Shown here piece after piece: positions 34,914 through 46,553 of a stretch of 64,000 nt of DNA. Location: NCBI GenBank assembly GCA_030432595.1, contig JAUIGU010000016.1, positions 22,575 to 86,574 on the forward strand, given 5' to 3'. A program made the position numbers and the translations under genes. The notes beneath the pieces were generated by a model, which had not been told where the DNA came from, searched no databases, and worked only from the letters and a program-made list of their open reading frames with translations. Positions within the stretch are counted from its first letter, which is position 1. The number at the start of each line of letters is the position of its first letter. The stretch comes from Phycisphaerae bacterium (lineage in GTDB: Bacteria; Planctomycetota; Phycisphaerae; Phycisphaerales; Phycisphaeraceae).

Positions 34914-35387
34914 TCACGCGATGCGGGCGGCGTGGACGGATTCGGGGGTCAGCGTCTTGAGGCCGCGCACGATGTAGGCGGTCACGCCCAGCCCGGCCAG
35001 CGCCGGCAGTGTTGCCAGCCACGCGCGTTCGGCGGGGACCGTGAGCAGGACGGCTCCGCACGACAAGGCCAGCGTCGCCCACATGCCGATCAGGGCGTGG
35101 CGCTTCGCGGGGCGCGTCAGGCCGCGCAGCTCGACGATGTCGTGGACCGCGTGCCCGGCCGGGCCCTGCCGATACACCCAGCGGCGCAGCACCGGGCAGG
35201 CCTTGCCCGCCAGCAGCACGGCCAGCAGCCAGAACACAGTCGTCGGCAGGACCGGCACAAAGACGCCGACCCAGCCGACCGCGAAACACACCGCCGCTAA
35301 CGCCGCGAGGCACCAACGCGCGAACCGGCCCGCCGCCGCGGGGCAGCGCGTTGGGGGTTCGGAGGTTGAGCGGGGCGCGGGGGTCAT
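34914..35387 (-). CDS. DUF454 (YbaN-like) membrane protein
   Basis: 157 residues with three or four hydrophobic segments. GWVGVFVPVLPTTVFWLLAV is the DUF454 signature; it is followed by a basic loop and a second hydrophobic pair (ALIGMWATLALSCGAVLLTV). Inner-membrane protein of unknown function. Downstream of katG in the same direction but 180 bases away. Confidence 0.82.
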   Translation of the reverse strand: MTPAPRSTSEPPTRCPAAAGRFARWCLAALAAVCFAVGWVGVFVPVLPTTVFWLLAVLLAGKACPVLRRWVYRQGPAGHAVHDIVELRGLTRPAKRHALIGMWATLALSCGAVLLTVPAERAWLATLPALAGLGVTAYIVRGLKTLTPESVHAARIA

Positions 35388-35568
35388 TGTGTGTTGAAAA
35401 CAAAGCGGGTCAAATCACGGCGGGCGTGCTGAGCAGTCGCATGTTTGTCGGAGGGGTTCGGACGGCTCCGTGCAGGTCGTGCGGCCTTTCGGCTTGGCCC
35501 GGGAAAGACTCGCCACCGCGCGGGGCGGCAGCGAGCCCGGGGAGAGAGTTTGCGGGCCGGCGGAGGGG

Positions 35569-37926
<2,358 letters not shown>

Positions 37927-38847
37927 ATGAATGTCCGCGACTTCGAGTACGTCCTGGCGCTGGGCACGACCGGGCAGTTCGCCAAGGCCGCGCGGCGCTG
38001 CCGGGTGAGCCAGCCCACGCTGAGCACGCAGGTCGCCAAGCTCGAGGCGGAGCTGGGCGTGCGGCTGTTCGAGCGCGGCCCGGGCGGCGTGAGCCCGACG
38101 CCGGCCGGGCAGCGTGTGATCGCGCGGGCACGCACGGTGCTGGACGCGATCGACGCGCTCAAGGCCGAGGCCCACGGGCAGGGGCAACGCTGGGTCGGGC
38201 CGCTGCGGCTGGGCGCGATCCCCACGGCCGGGCCGTACCTCATGCCGCACGTGCTGCCGGTCCTGCGGAAGTCGCAGCCCGAGGCGCAGTGGCTGATCCG
38301 CGAGGGGCAGACCCACGACCTGCTCGAACGCCTCACCGCGTCGGACCTGGACGCCGCGATCGTCTCGCCGCCACTGAACGCGGGCAACATCAGCACGGCC
38401 GCGATCTTTGAAGAGCCTTTTGTATTCGCCGCACCGGCCGGTCATCCAATGGCCAAGCGCACGCCCGTTCGGCTGGCCGACCTGAGCGACACCCCGATGC
38501 TGCTGCTCGAAGAGGGGCACTGCCTGCGGTCACAGACACTCGACGTGTGCAGCGCGGCGCCGCAGCGCGACGAGCCTTTCCAGGCGAGCAGCCTCGAGAG
38601 CCTCCGGCACATGGTGATGGCGGGCATCGGCGTCACGCTGCTGCCCCGCCTCGCGACCGTGGGCCCGTACGCGCAGCTCACCCGCTTCCCGATCCGTCGA
38701 TTCGTCAAGCCCGAGCCGACGCGCACACTGGTGCTTGCGTGGCGGCGCAGCTTCCCGCGCGGCGAGCTGCTGCGCGGCATGGCCAACGACATGGGCGATG
38801 CGTTGCGGGCGGTGTTGAAACGCAATAACGCGAAAAAGAAGACCTGA
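37927..38847 (+). CDS. oxyR: Hydrogen-peroxide sensor OxyR (LysR family)
   Basis: 306 residues. N-terminal winged helix (VRDFEYVLALGTTGQFAKAA; CRVSQPTLSTQVAKLEAELG). The redox pair is in EEGHCLRSQTLDVCSA: C199 and C208, the same numbers as in E. coli OxyR, where they form the activating disulfide. Next to katG in divergent orientation, the classical arrangement. Confidence 0.95.
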   Translation: MNVRDFEYVLALGTTGQFAKAARRCRVSQPTLSTQVAKLEAELGVRLFERGPGGVSPTPAGQRVIARARTVLDAIDALKAEAHGQGQRWVGPLRLGAIPTAGPYLMPHVLPVLRKSQPEAQWLIREGQTHDLLERLTASDLDAAIVSPPLNAGNISTAAIFEEPFVFAAPAGHPMAKRTPVRLADLSDTPMLLLEEGHCLRSQTLDVCSAAPQRDEPFQASSLESLRHMVMAGIGVTLLPRLATVGPYAQLTRFPIRRFVKPEPTRTLVLAWRRSFPRGELLRGMANDMGDALRAVLKRNNAKKKT

Positions 38848-38897
38848 ACTTCGTCAATCGGTGTATGCCGATCGGGTCAATCGAAACATCGTTGTGT

Positions 38898-38930
38898 GGG
38901 TGCCACGGTCGCAAGCGACCGTGGCACCCA
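38898..38930. repeat. GGTGCCACGGTCGC palindrome, copy 2
   Basis: Identical to the palindrome at 25,051-25,082 over more than 30 bases, including the trailing CCCAA. It sits between the convergent oxyR and aquaporin genes and may terminate transcription in both directions. Confidence 0.85.
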
Positions 38931-38950
38931 ATCATTGCACCGACCGAAAC

Positions 38951-39667
38951 TCACCCTTCCGCAGAAGGTGCTGTGTCTGTTTCATCGTCCGGCAATTCGA
39001 GCACGAAGCGATACAGCGCACACGCGATGACGCCGCCGGTGAGGGGTCCGACCCAGTAGACCCAGGTCTGCCCGATGACGGCCGCGTCGCCGGAGAGCAT
39101 CGCGCTGCCCAGGTGTCTCGCCGGGTTCATCGCCGCGCCGGTGAGTGGGCCGCCGGCGAGGATGCCCATGACGACCGCCATGCCGATGTAGAGCGCCGCC
39201 GACGACTTGGGCGGGCGCTTGTCGAACCCGCAGCCGTAGATCATGAACACCAGAAAGAACGTGAGGATCACTTCGAGCAGGATCACCTTCGGGATCGTGA
39301 TCACTTCGGGATCGAACGACGGCGTCCCCGCCGACAGCGCCGCGTACGGCGCATCGCCGAGCAGCGGGATCAGCAGCCCCGCCGCCGCGAACCCGGCCAG
39401 GAACTGCGCCGCGAGGTAGCCCGCCGCCAAGCCCGGCTTCATCTTCCCGACGGCCAGGAGCCCGATGGTCACCGACGGGTTGAAGTGGGCCGCGCTGATG
39501 TGCCCGACCGCCGCGATCATCACCGTGATGGTGACGCCGTGCGCGAGCGCGACGCCCAGCAGGGCCGCCTCCCACGAGCCCATGTGGTGGATGCCGAGGA
39601 TCCCGACAAAGCACAACGCGAACGTCCCGAGGAACTCGGCGATGCACTTCTGGATCGGGGTGGCCAT
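38951..39667 (-). CDS. MIP-family channel (aquaporin/glycerol facilitator)
   Basis: 238 residues with six hydrophobic segments. Half-helix motifs are NPS (63-65, AAHFNPSVTIG) instead of the usual NPA, and NPAR (181-184). The arginine of the selectivity filter is kept. An NPS variant makes solute choice hard to predict; water or small neutral solutes are likely. The ATG of ATPIQKCIAEFLG is chosen. Confidence 0.9.
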   Translation of the reverse strand: MATPIQKCIAEFLGTFALCFVGILGIHHMGSWEAALLGVALAHGVTITVMIAAVGHISAAHFNPSVTIGLLAVGKMKPGLAAGYLAAQFLAGFAAAGLLIPLLGDAPYAALSAGTPSFDPEVITIPKVILLEVILTFFLVFMIYGCGFDKRPPKSSAALYIGMAVVMGILAGGPLTGAAMNPARHLGSAMLSGDAAVIGQTWVYWVGPLTGGVIACALYRFVLELPDDETDTAPSAEG

Positions 39668-39882
39668 GCGGGGCTCCGGGGGCATCAACGGCCGGCAAAC
39701 CCGGCAAGGTACCGGCCCGGCGTGAGCAACGCGTTACCGCGAACACCGCCCCGCTCGCTCGCTGAAAGGCGGCATCCATCGCCCCACCCACCGCGGAACC
39801 CAACCCGCGTCGATCCTCTGGAATTCCCGGATTCCACCGGTTTTGACCCGACATCGCGGCCGATCCGTGTCACAATGAAGGC

Positions 39883-40260
39883 ATGGGAGAAAGATCCGGA
39901 CAGCCCGTTAGGGCGTGGTCGGTGTTCCGCGTGTCGGCGTGCGTGGCCGCGACGCTGGCCGTGGTTTTGCTCGGCGGCTGCGCGACGCGGGACGTCCCCG
40001 TGGACACCGCCGTGATGGCTTACCCGCCGCAGTACGGCCGGTCGCTGGCGTTCGACGCCGGCGAGCCCACCCCGGCCGGCCCGCGCTGGTACGACGTCCG
40101 CAACGACGCGACGTACGAGGTCTTCGCCGGCTACGACAGCCCGCGCGAAACCGTCGTCGTGACGCGGGAGTGGGAGCGGCTGCGCGTGTACAACGGCCGG
40201 GTCCGCGACGATTCCCACACACGGACCTACCGCGAATCCGTGCGTCACTCCGTGCGGTAG
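39883..40260 (+). CDS. Small lipoprotein of unknown function
   Basis: 125 residues. Signal sequence with a lipobox LLGGC at about 29-33, so lipid-anchored. The rest (YDVRNDATYEVFAGYDSPRE) is polar with no family I recognise. Its stop is 56 bases before the FAD/Fe-S gene, so cotranscription is possible. Confidence 0.7.
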   Translation: MGERSGQPVRAWSVFRVSACVAATLAVVLLGGCATRDVPVDTAVMAYPPQYGRSLAFDAGEPTPAGPRWYDVRNDATYEVFAGYDSPRETVVVTREWERLRVYNGRVRDDSHTRTYRESVRHSVR

Positions 40261-40315
40261 CCGGCGGATCGGCGGGGTCCGGATGCCCCCTTCCGCGGGC
40301 TTTACAATCCCGGGC

Positions 40316-43306
40316 ATGACCGCCCTCGACGCCCCGCCTGCTCAGCCCGCGACGACCAACCCCCAGAAAGCCACCGCCTTCGTCAACGCCCTGCGCGACC
40401 GGGTGCGCGGCGAAGTCATGACCCGCGAAGTTTTGCGCGGCATCCACGCCACCGACGCGTCCCACTACCAGATGATGCCGGTCGCGGTGTTCGTGCCCGT
40501 CGATGTGGACGACTGCATCAAGGGCATCAAGACCGCCCACCAGCACAAAGTCCCGATCACCCCGCGCGGCGGCGCGACGTCGCTGTCGGGCCAGACCTTC
40601 GGCAGCGGGCTCGTCATCGACGCGTCCAAGCACCTCAACAAGGTCCTCGAAGTCAACGAGGAACAGCGCTGGGCCCGCGTGCAGCCGGGACTGGTCCGTG
40701 ACCAGCTCAACGCCAAGCTCAAGCCGCTGGGCCTGCACTTCGCGCCCGACCCGGCGACCAGCTCTCGCGCGACCATCGGCGGCATGGTCGGCAACAACAC
40801 CTCGGGCACCCGCTCCATCGTCTACGGCAAGACGATCGATCACGTCTTCTCCTGCACGGTCGCGCTCATGGACGGCACGGTCGTCGAGTGCGGGCCCTGC
40901 GACGACGAAACGTGGCAGAAACGTGCGGCCGGCGAAGGTGTCGGGCATCGCGAGGCCGCGCTGTACCGCGGGGTCAAAGACCTCGTCAACCGCCACCAGG
41001 ACGCCATCCGGCAGCGCTACCCCAAGGTGATGCGCCGCGTGTCGGGCTACAACCTCGACGAGTTTGTTGACGGCGCGGGCTACACCGGCACGATCGGGCC
41101 GCGCGGCGAATACAACGCCGGGCCGCGCACGTGGAACCTCTCGAACCTGATCGTCGGGGCCGAGGGCACGCTGGGGTTTCTGCTCGAAGCGAAGATCCGG
41201 CTCACCCCCCTGCCCAAGGCGACGGGCGCCTGCGTCATCCACTTCGACGACGACATCGATGCGCTGGACCACGTGCCGGCGATCAACGCGCACGGCCCGT
41301 CGGCGGTCGAGCTGCTCGACCGCTTGGTGCTGCGCGAGTCCAAGGTCAACCCATCGACGCGCGACATGTCCTGGTGGATCGAGGGCGACCCCGCGGCGGT
41401 GCTGATGTGTGAGTTCTTCGGCGAGCACGAGAACGAGGTCGAGAACAAGCTCCAGCAGTTCGTTGCCGACATGCAGGCCGCGGGCATCGGGTACGCCCAC
41501 CCGCTGATGACGACCGCCGAGCAGCAGCGCGACATCTGGGAGCTGCGCAAGCTCGGGCTGGGTCTGATCAGCAACGTCAAGGGCCCGGTGAAGGGGCAGG
41601 CGTTCGTGGAGGACGCGTGTGTGCCGGTCGATGTGCTGGCCGAGTACATCAAGAAGCTCCGCGACAAGTGCCGGGAGCTGGAGATCGACACGTCGATGTA
41701 CGCCCACGCATCGGTCGGCGTGATCCACTTCCGGCCGGCCGTGGACCTGCACCGCGACGACCACCGGCAAAAGATGAAGCAGATCGCCGACTACGCGTTC
41801 GACATGGTCGTGGGGTACGGCGGCGTCTTCGCGGGCGAGCACGGCGACGGGATGGTGCGCGGCGAGTTCATCCCGCGCTTCTTCGGCGAAGACCTCTACC
41901 AGGCGTTCCGCGAGCTCAAGCGCGTCTTCGACCCCGACAACCTCATGAACCCCGGCAAGCTCGTGGATGCGCCGTCGATGATCGATCCGGCGATCCTGCG
42001 TTACGGCGACAAGTACCGCGTCGCCGAGGTGCCCGCGCAGTATCACTACCGCGATCAAGGCGGGTTTAGGCTCGCGGTCGAGCAGTGCAACGGCGTGGGA
42101 GCTTGCCGGAAGCTGGGCAGCGGAACGATGTGCCCATCGTATATGGCGACGCTGGACGAGAAAGACACGACGCGTGGGCGGGCGAACGCGCTGCGGCTGG
42201 CGATGTCCGGGCAGTTGGGGCCAGACCATCTCGCGGTCACGGAAGCGCTCGCGTCGCAGGGGGTGGACGAGGTGATGGACCTGTGCCTGGCGTGCAAGGC
42301 GTGCAAGAGCGAGTGCCCTAACGCGGTGGACATGGCCAAGCTCAAGAGCGACGTGCTGCAGATGCGGCACGACCAGAAAGGCACGCCGCTGGGCTACCGG
42401 CTCATGGGGCGGATGCCCGACCAGGCAAGGAAGCTGGCCGGCCCGCTGGCCCGCGTCGCGGGCTGGTTCGAGAAGGTGCCCGGCTACCGCGCGCTGCTCG
42501 AAAAGTACGCGGGCATCGACCGGCGTCGCCCGCTGCCGGCGTTCGCGAATCAATCGCTGCGTTCGCGATTGCAGGGACGCGCGTCGGGGTTGGCGGGGTC
42601 GGGAAGCCGCGGCAAGGTCGTGCTGTTCGACGACACCTACGCGAGCTTCATGGAGACCGACGTGGGGCTCGCGGCGGTCGAGCTGCTCGAGGGCTGCGGG
42701 TACGAAGTGGTCCTCGCCGGCGCGGGCTGCTGCCAACGGACGCGGATGTCCAAGGGGCTCGTGCGTGAGGCCAAAGAGCACGGCGAGCAGACGCTGCGCA
42801 ACCTCGACCGCTACGCGTCGCAGGGCCTGCCGATCCTGTGCCTCGAGCCCTCGTGCGCCTCGTCGCTGAAGGACGACCTGCCGGACCTGATCGACGACGA
42901 GCCGCTGGGCAAGCGCGTCTCGGCGCAGGTGAAGATGATCGACGTGTTCCTCGACGAGCAAGGCGTTGAACTCGAGTGCGACGCCGAGCAGGTGCTGTTG
43001 CACGGGCACTGCCACCAGAAGGCGATGTTCGGCACCGCCGCGATCAAACGCCTGTTCGCCAAGATGGACAAAACAACCTGCCACGAGGTCGATTCGGGCT
43101 GCTGCGGCATGGCGGGCTCGTTCGGCTACGAACACTACGACCTGTCCAAACAGATCGGCGAGTCGCGGCTGTTCCCCGCCGTGCGCGAAGCGGTCAAGGA
43201 AGGCAAGACGATCGTCGCCTGCGGCATCTCGTGCCGGCACCAGTTGCACGACTTCCTGGGCGTTGAAGCGAAGCACTGGGTGCAGGTTGTGCGGGCCAAG
43301 GCGTGA
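40316..43306 (+). CDS. FAD-linked oxidase fused to Fe-S/CCG reductase (D-2-hydroxyacid dehydrogenase type)
   Basis: 996 residues. Residues about 20-560: FAD-binding domain (PRGGATSLSGQTFGSGLVID; NNTSGTRSIVYG) and C-terminal oxidase domain. Then two 4Fe-4S cysteine clusters (CNGVGACRKLGSGTMCPS; CLACKACKSECPNAVD) and two CCG domains (GAGCCQRTRMSKG; DSGCCGMAGSFGYE). The layout is that of YdiJ and related D-lactate or D-2-hydroxyglutarate dehydrogenases feeding electrons to the quinone pool. Substrate not determined. Confidence 0.9.
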   Translation: MTALDAPPAQPATTNPQKATAFVNALRDRVRGEVMTREVLRGIHATDASHYQMMPVAVFVPVDVDDCIKGIKTAHQHKVPITPRGGATSLSGQTFGSGLVIDASKHLNKVLEVNEEQRWARVQPGLVRDQLNAKLKPLGLHFAPDPATSSRATIGGMVGNNTSGTRSIVYGKTIDHVFSCTVALMDGTVVECGPCDDETWQKRAAGEGVGHREAALYRGVKDLVNRHQDAIRQRYPKVMRRVSGYNLDEFVDGAGYTGTIGPRGEYNAGPRTWNLSNLIVGAEGTLGFLLEAKIRLTPLPKATGACVIHFDDDIDALDHVPAINAHGPSAVELLDRLVLRESKVNPSTRDMSWWIEGDPAAVLMCEFFGEHENEVENKLQQFVADMQAAGIGYAHPLMTTAEQQRDIWELRKLGLGLISNVKGPVKGQAFVEDACVPVDVLAEYIKKLRDKCRELEIDTSMYAHASVGVIHFRPAVDLHRDDHRQKMKQIADYAFDMVVGYGGVFAGEHGDGMVRGEFIPRFFGEDLYQAFRELKRVFDPDNLMNPGKLVDAPSMIDPAILRYGDKYRVAEVPAQYHYRDQGGFRLAVEQCNGVGACRKLGSGTMCPSYMATLDEKDTTRGRANALRLAMSGQLGPDHLAVTEALASQGVDEVMDLCLACKACKSECPNAVDMAKLKSDVLQMRHDQKGTPLGYRLMGRMPDQARKLAGPLARVAGWFEKVPGYRALLEKYAGIDRRRPLPAFANQSLRSRLQGRASGLAGSGSRGKVVLFDDTYASFMETDVGLAAVELLEGCGYEVVLAGAGCCQRTRMSKGLVREAKEHGEQTLRNLDRYASQGLPILCLEPSCASSLKDDLPDLIDDEPLGKRVSAQVKMIDVFLDEQGVELECDAEQVLLHGHCHQKAMFGTAAIKRLFAKMDKTTCHEVDSGCCGMAGSFGYEHYDLSKQIGESRLFPAVREAVKEGKTIVACGISCRHQLHDFLGVEAKHWVQVVRAKA

Positions 43307-44145
43307 ACGGGACGGTCCACCCACGGGTGTTGCGTGACGCGCGTTGCTGTGCTCTGATCGGCGGGCTTTGTCTGCTGGCTCTGGCGTTGCTCGCGGCGGG
43401 CTGCACCGGGCCGGGCAACCCCGCGTTTGACGTCACCGAGCCGCAGGCCCGCCGTGAACTCAAGCTGATGCGTGAGCAACCCGTCGCACTCGAGCGCCCG
43501 GTGCTCGTCCTCGGGCCGTTCATCGATCCGGGCATCTCGGTCGCGTGGCTTGAACACCGCCTTCAACGGACGCTGGGGCCCGAGGCGCTCGTGATCGGGC
43601 AGGGCTTCACGCTGTTCGACAGTTGGGACCGCTGCGCCGAGAAGGCCGTGGCCGCCGTAGACGAAGCGCATCCCAATGACGACCCTGCCTTCACGACCGA
43701 GGTCGATGTGATCGGGTTCTCGATGGGCGGGTTGGTCGCGCGGCACGCCGCCGCGCCGCGCGGGGACGGTGAACGCCGACTGAAGATCGCCCGGCTGTTC
43801 ACGATGGCCACGCCGCATCGGGGCGCGTGGCTCGCGGGCCTGCCGCCGATCAACGAGCAGATGCGCGGCATGCGGGCCGGCTCGGCGTTTCTGACCACCC
43901 TGCACGAACGCGAGGCCGAGACCGCCGACGACGATTACCCGGTCCTTGCGTACACGCGGTACTGGGACGAGACCGTCCGCTCCCCTAACGCGGCGCCCGA
44001 CGGCGCGTTGCCTTTGTGGGTCCCCAACCCTCTGCTGTTCGGCCCGCACCCGTTCTCGTTCAACGACCCGCGCTTCCTCGCCGATATCTGCCGCCGGCTG
44101 CGCGGAGAAACGCCACTGGGTACGCCCGCGCCGCTGCCCGATTGA
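43303..44145 (+). CDS. Lipoprotein alpha/beta-hydrolase
   Basis: 280 residues. GTG start overlaps the previous stop (GTGA), so translational coupling. Lipobox LLAAGC near residue 29-34. Nucleophile elbow GFSMGG (about 148-153) and TPHRGAW suggest a lipase/esterase or PGAP1-like hydrolase. Converges on fbp. Confidence 0.78.
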   Translation: MNGTVHPRVLRDARCCALIGGLCLLALALLAAGCTGPGNPAFDVTEPQARRELKLMREQPVALERPVLVLGPFIDPGISVAWLEHRLQRTLGPEALVIGQGFTLFDSWDRCAEKAVAAVDEAHPNDDPAFTTEVDVIGFSMGGLVARHAAAPRGDGERRLKIARLFTMATPHRGAWLAGLPPINEQMRGMRAGSAFLTTLHEREAETADDDYPVLAYTRYWDETVRSPNAAPDGALPLWVPNPLLFGPHPFSFNDPRFLADICRRLRGETPLGTPAPLPD

Positions 44146-44164
44146 TACCTCGCGCGCTCTTGCT

Positions 44165-45163
44165 TCACTTCGCCACGAACCGGTGGACTTCTTCCACGTT
44201 TTTCTTCGATCCGATCACCAGCGCGGTGCGGTCGTGGACGTCGTTGGGTTTGATTTCGAGGACGCGGTCCTTGCCGTTGGTTGCGAGGCCGCCGGCCTGT
44301 TCGGCGATGAAGGCGAGCGGGTTGGCCTCGTACATCAGGCGCAGCTTGCCGCCGGGCGCTTTGTTGGTCGGCGGGTAGAAGAACACGCCTCCCTTGATGA
44401 GGATGCGGTGGAAGTCGGCGACGAGCGAGCCGACGTAGCGTGAGCTGTAGACCGGGCTGTCCTGGAGCTTGACCCAGTCCAGGTAGCGGCGGTAGCCCTC
44501 CGGGAAGGTGTGGCTGTACGCCTCGTTCACTGAGTACTGCGGCGCGTGCACGGGCATCTTGATGTTGTCGCGGGTGAGCAGGTACGTGCCGAACTGCGGG
44601 TCGAGGGTGAACATGTCCACGCCGTGCCCGTCGGTGTAGACCAGCACGGTCGAGCTGCCGTAGAGCACGTAGCCCGCGGCGACCTGTTCGAGGCCGCTCT
44701 GCAGCACGCTCTGCGCCGCGCCCGGGATGTTGTGCGGGTTCTTGAAGACGGTGAAGATCGTGCCGACCGACACGTTGACATCGATGTTCGAGCTGCCGTC
44801 GAGGGGGTCGAACATGACGATGTAGCTGTCCTCGGCGGTGACTTCCTGGAGGACGCGGGGCTCGTTGTCTTCTTCGGAGGCGATGATGCCGACGTTGCCG
44901 CGGTAGCCGAGCGTCTTCTTAAGGGCGTCGTTGGCGAGGATGTCGAGGCGTTGGACGGTCTCGCCCTGGACGTTGGTGGTGCCGTGCTCGCCCCAGACGT
45001 CGATGAGCCCGGCGCGGCGGATGTAGCTGCCGATCATGCGGGTCGCGAGCGCGACGCCGGACATGAGCCAGGAGAACTGCCCGGACGCGCCGGCGTGGGT
45101 CGCCTGGCGCTGCTGGACGTGCTGGGTAAAGGTGATGAACTCGCCGTCTTGCTTGATGGGCAT
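44165..45163 (-). CDS. fbp: Fructose-1,6-bisphosphatase, class I
   Basis: 332 residues. Metal site FDPLDGSSNIDVNVSVGTIF and the E-E-D cluster in ASEEDNEP; substrate site NEAYSHTFPEGYRRYLDW and the phosphate loop SSRYVGSLVADFHRIL. Hydrolyses fructose-1,6-bisphosphate in gluconeogenesis and the pentose phosphate pathway, where tal also acts. Confidence 0.96.
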   Translation of the reverse strand: MPIKQDGEFITFTQHVQQRQATHAGASGQFSWLMSGVALATRMIGSYIRRAGLIDVWGEHGTTNVQGETVQRLDILANDALKKTLGYRGNVGIIASEEDNEPRVLQEVTAEDSYIVMFDPLDGSSNIDVNVSVGTIFTVFKNPHNIPGAAQSVLQSGLEQVAAGYVLYGSSTVLVYTDGHGVDMFTLDPQFGTYLLTRDNIKMPVHAPQYSVNEAYSHTFPEGYRRYLDWVKLQDSPVYSSRYVGSLVADFHRILIKGGVFFYPPTNKAPGGKLRLMYEANPLAFIAEQAGGLATNGKDRVLEIKPNDVHDRTALVIGSKKNVEEVHRFVAK

Positions 45164-45214
45164 GGTCGCTCCGCGTCGTAGGGCTGGCGCGGGACGAGTT
45201 TAGCGAGCGGAATT

Positions 45215-46525
45215 TTACCGATCCGGACCTGGGACGGCGGGCCGGCCTGAGGGCGGCTCGGTGGTTTGCGTTCGCGCGGCGACCGGGTTTCGGATCGTTC
45301 CGACCACGACATCGCAGAACCGCCCGCAGAGGTAGGCCTTGTTGAACGACGCGTTCATCGCGGCCATGGCGTTGCGCCCTTTCTCGGCAAACACGGCGTC
45401 GTCGGCGTCGGCGAGGTCGCTCAGCAGACTTTCCGCACCGTCCACGTCGCCGTGGTCGATGCGCCAGCCCGCGTCGTAATCGGTGATGATGTCGCCGATG
45501 TGGCACGCGGCGGGACCGAGGCCGAGCACCGGGCGCTGCACGCCGAGCACGCCGTAGACCTTGCAGGGGTGGACGATGCCGATCATGTCCTCGCCCATCG
45601 CGACCAGGTGCACGTCCGCGGCGGACAGCGAGTAACGCAGCATCTCGAGCGGTTGGTACGGCAGCGTGCGCACGTTGGCCAGGTTGTGCTCGGCAATGTA
45701 GTCGTCGATGCGCTGCTTGCCCAGGCCGCCGCCGATGAAAAGGAACACGAGGTCGGCGCGGTCACGGAGGCGTTGCGCGGTATCGAGGATCGTGTCCACC
45801 GGGTGCGCCGGCGAGATGTTGCCGGAGTACATGACCACGCGTTTGCCTTGCAGGCCGTGCTCGGTGCGGAAAGGGTTGTCGGCGTGCTCGACGGGTTCGA
45901 GGTGGTCGGCCAGGGGCCAGGGCGGCATGATCTCGAGCTTGTCGCCCAGTGGGACCTTGGCTTCGAGGCGGTCGCCCATGTAGCGGTCGAGCGTGACGGT
46001 CTTGGCGCTGTGGCGGAGCGTCGCCTTGATCATCGCGTCGAAGAGGCGGGCCTTCCACGAGGTCGGCGTGACCTTGCCCATCGCGATCATCTGGTCGGGG
46101 TTGATGTCCATCGCCCAGAACGTCACCGGCACCCGGCGGAAGAACCGGATGAACAGCGCCGCCATCGGCGCCATGGGCGGCGAGGTCGAGACCAGGATCG
46201 CGCCGAGGTTCCGCGTGAAGAGCGCCCGCAGCATGACCTGCAGCGTAAAGAGCATGCCGCCCACCAGGCGGATCGCGATCGAGCCCTTGCCGAACGAGGC
46301 GAAGGGCACGCGGCGGACTTCGACGCCGTCGAGCGTCTCGCGGTTCTTGAATTTGAGGGACGTGTCTTCGTAGCCACGGTTGGCGGCGTAGACCTTGACG
46401 CGGTGGCCGCGCTGTGCGAGTTCGACGGCGGCCTCGTGCATGTACTGCCCCACCGCCGCGGGGTCGGGCACGTACGTCTGGCTGATCACCAGCACGGTCG
46501 ATGGCTTGTCGGGCGTGTCGTTCAT
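45215..46525 (-). CDS. Family 4 glycosyltransferase (WcaI-like)
   Basis: 436 residues. GT-B fold: N-terminal QTYVPDPAAVGQYMHEAAVE, C-terminal GT4 domain with VVMYSGNISPAHPVDTI, VFLFIGGGLGKQRID and a donor-site segment around DVHLVAMGEDMIGIVHPCKV. Resembles WcaI-type transferases of colanic-acid-like polysaccharides. Last gene of a gmd-fcl-GT run; it may use GDP-fucose or another nucleotide sugar. Confidence 0.85.
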   Translation of the reverse strand: MNDTPDKPSTVLVISQTYVPDPAAVGQYMHEAAVELAQRGHRVKVYAANRGYEDTSLKFKNRETLDGVEVRRVPFASFGKGSIAIRLVGGMLFTLQVMLRALFTRNLGAILVSTSPPMAPMAALFIRFFRRVPVTFWAMDINPDQMIAMGKVTPTSWKARLFDAMIKATLRHSAKTVTLDRYMGDRLEAKVPLGDKLEIMPPWPLADHLEPVEHADNPFRTEHGLQGKRVVMYSGNISPAHPVDTILDTAQRLRDRADLVFLFIGGGLGKQRIDDYIAEHNLANVRTLPYQPLEMLRYSLSAADVHLVAMGEDMIGIVHPCKVYGVLGVQRPVLGLGPAACHIGDIITDYDAGWRIDHGDVDGAESLLSDLADADDAVFAEKGRNAMAAMNASFNKAYLCGRFCDVVVGTIRNPVAARTQTTEPPSGRPAVPGPDR

Positions 46526-46553
46526 CTCGCGCCTCGGGGGCGTGGCGGCCGGC

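Noticed and set aside
39908..43324. A 1,138-codon open frame on the minus strand opposite the FAD/Fe-S gene
   Set aside because: GC-rich DNA leaves the antisense frame open; its translation is low-complexity and arginine/histidine-rich, while the plus frame has clear domains. The same applies to long antisense frames over rpsA, katG, the PAS-GAF gene and gmd/fcl.
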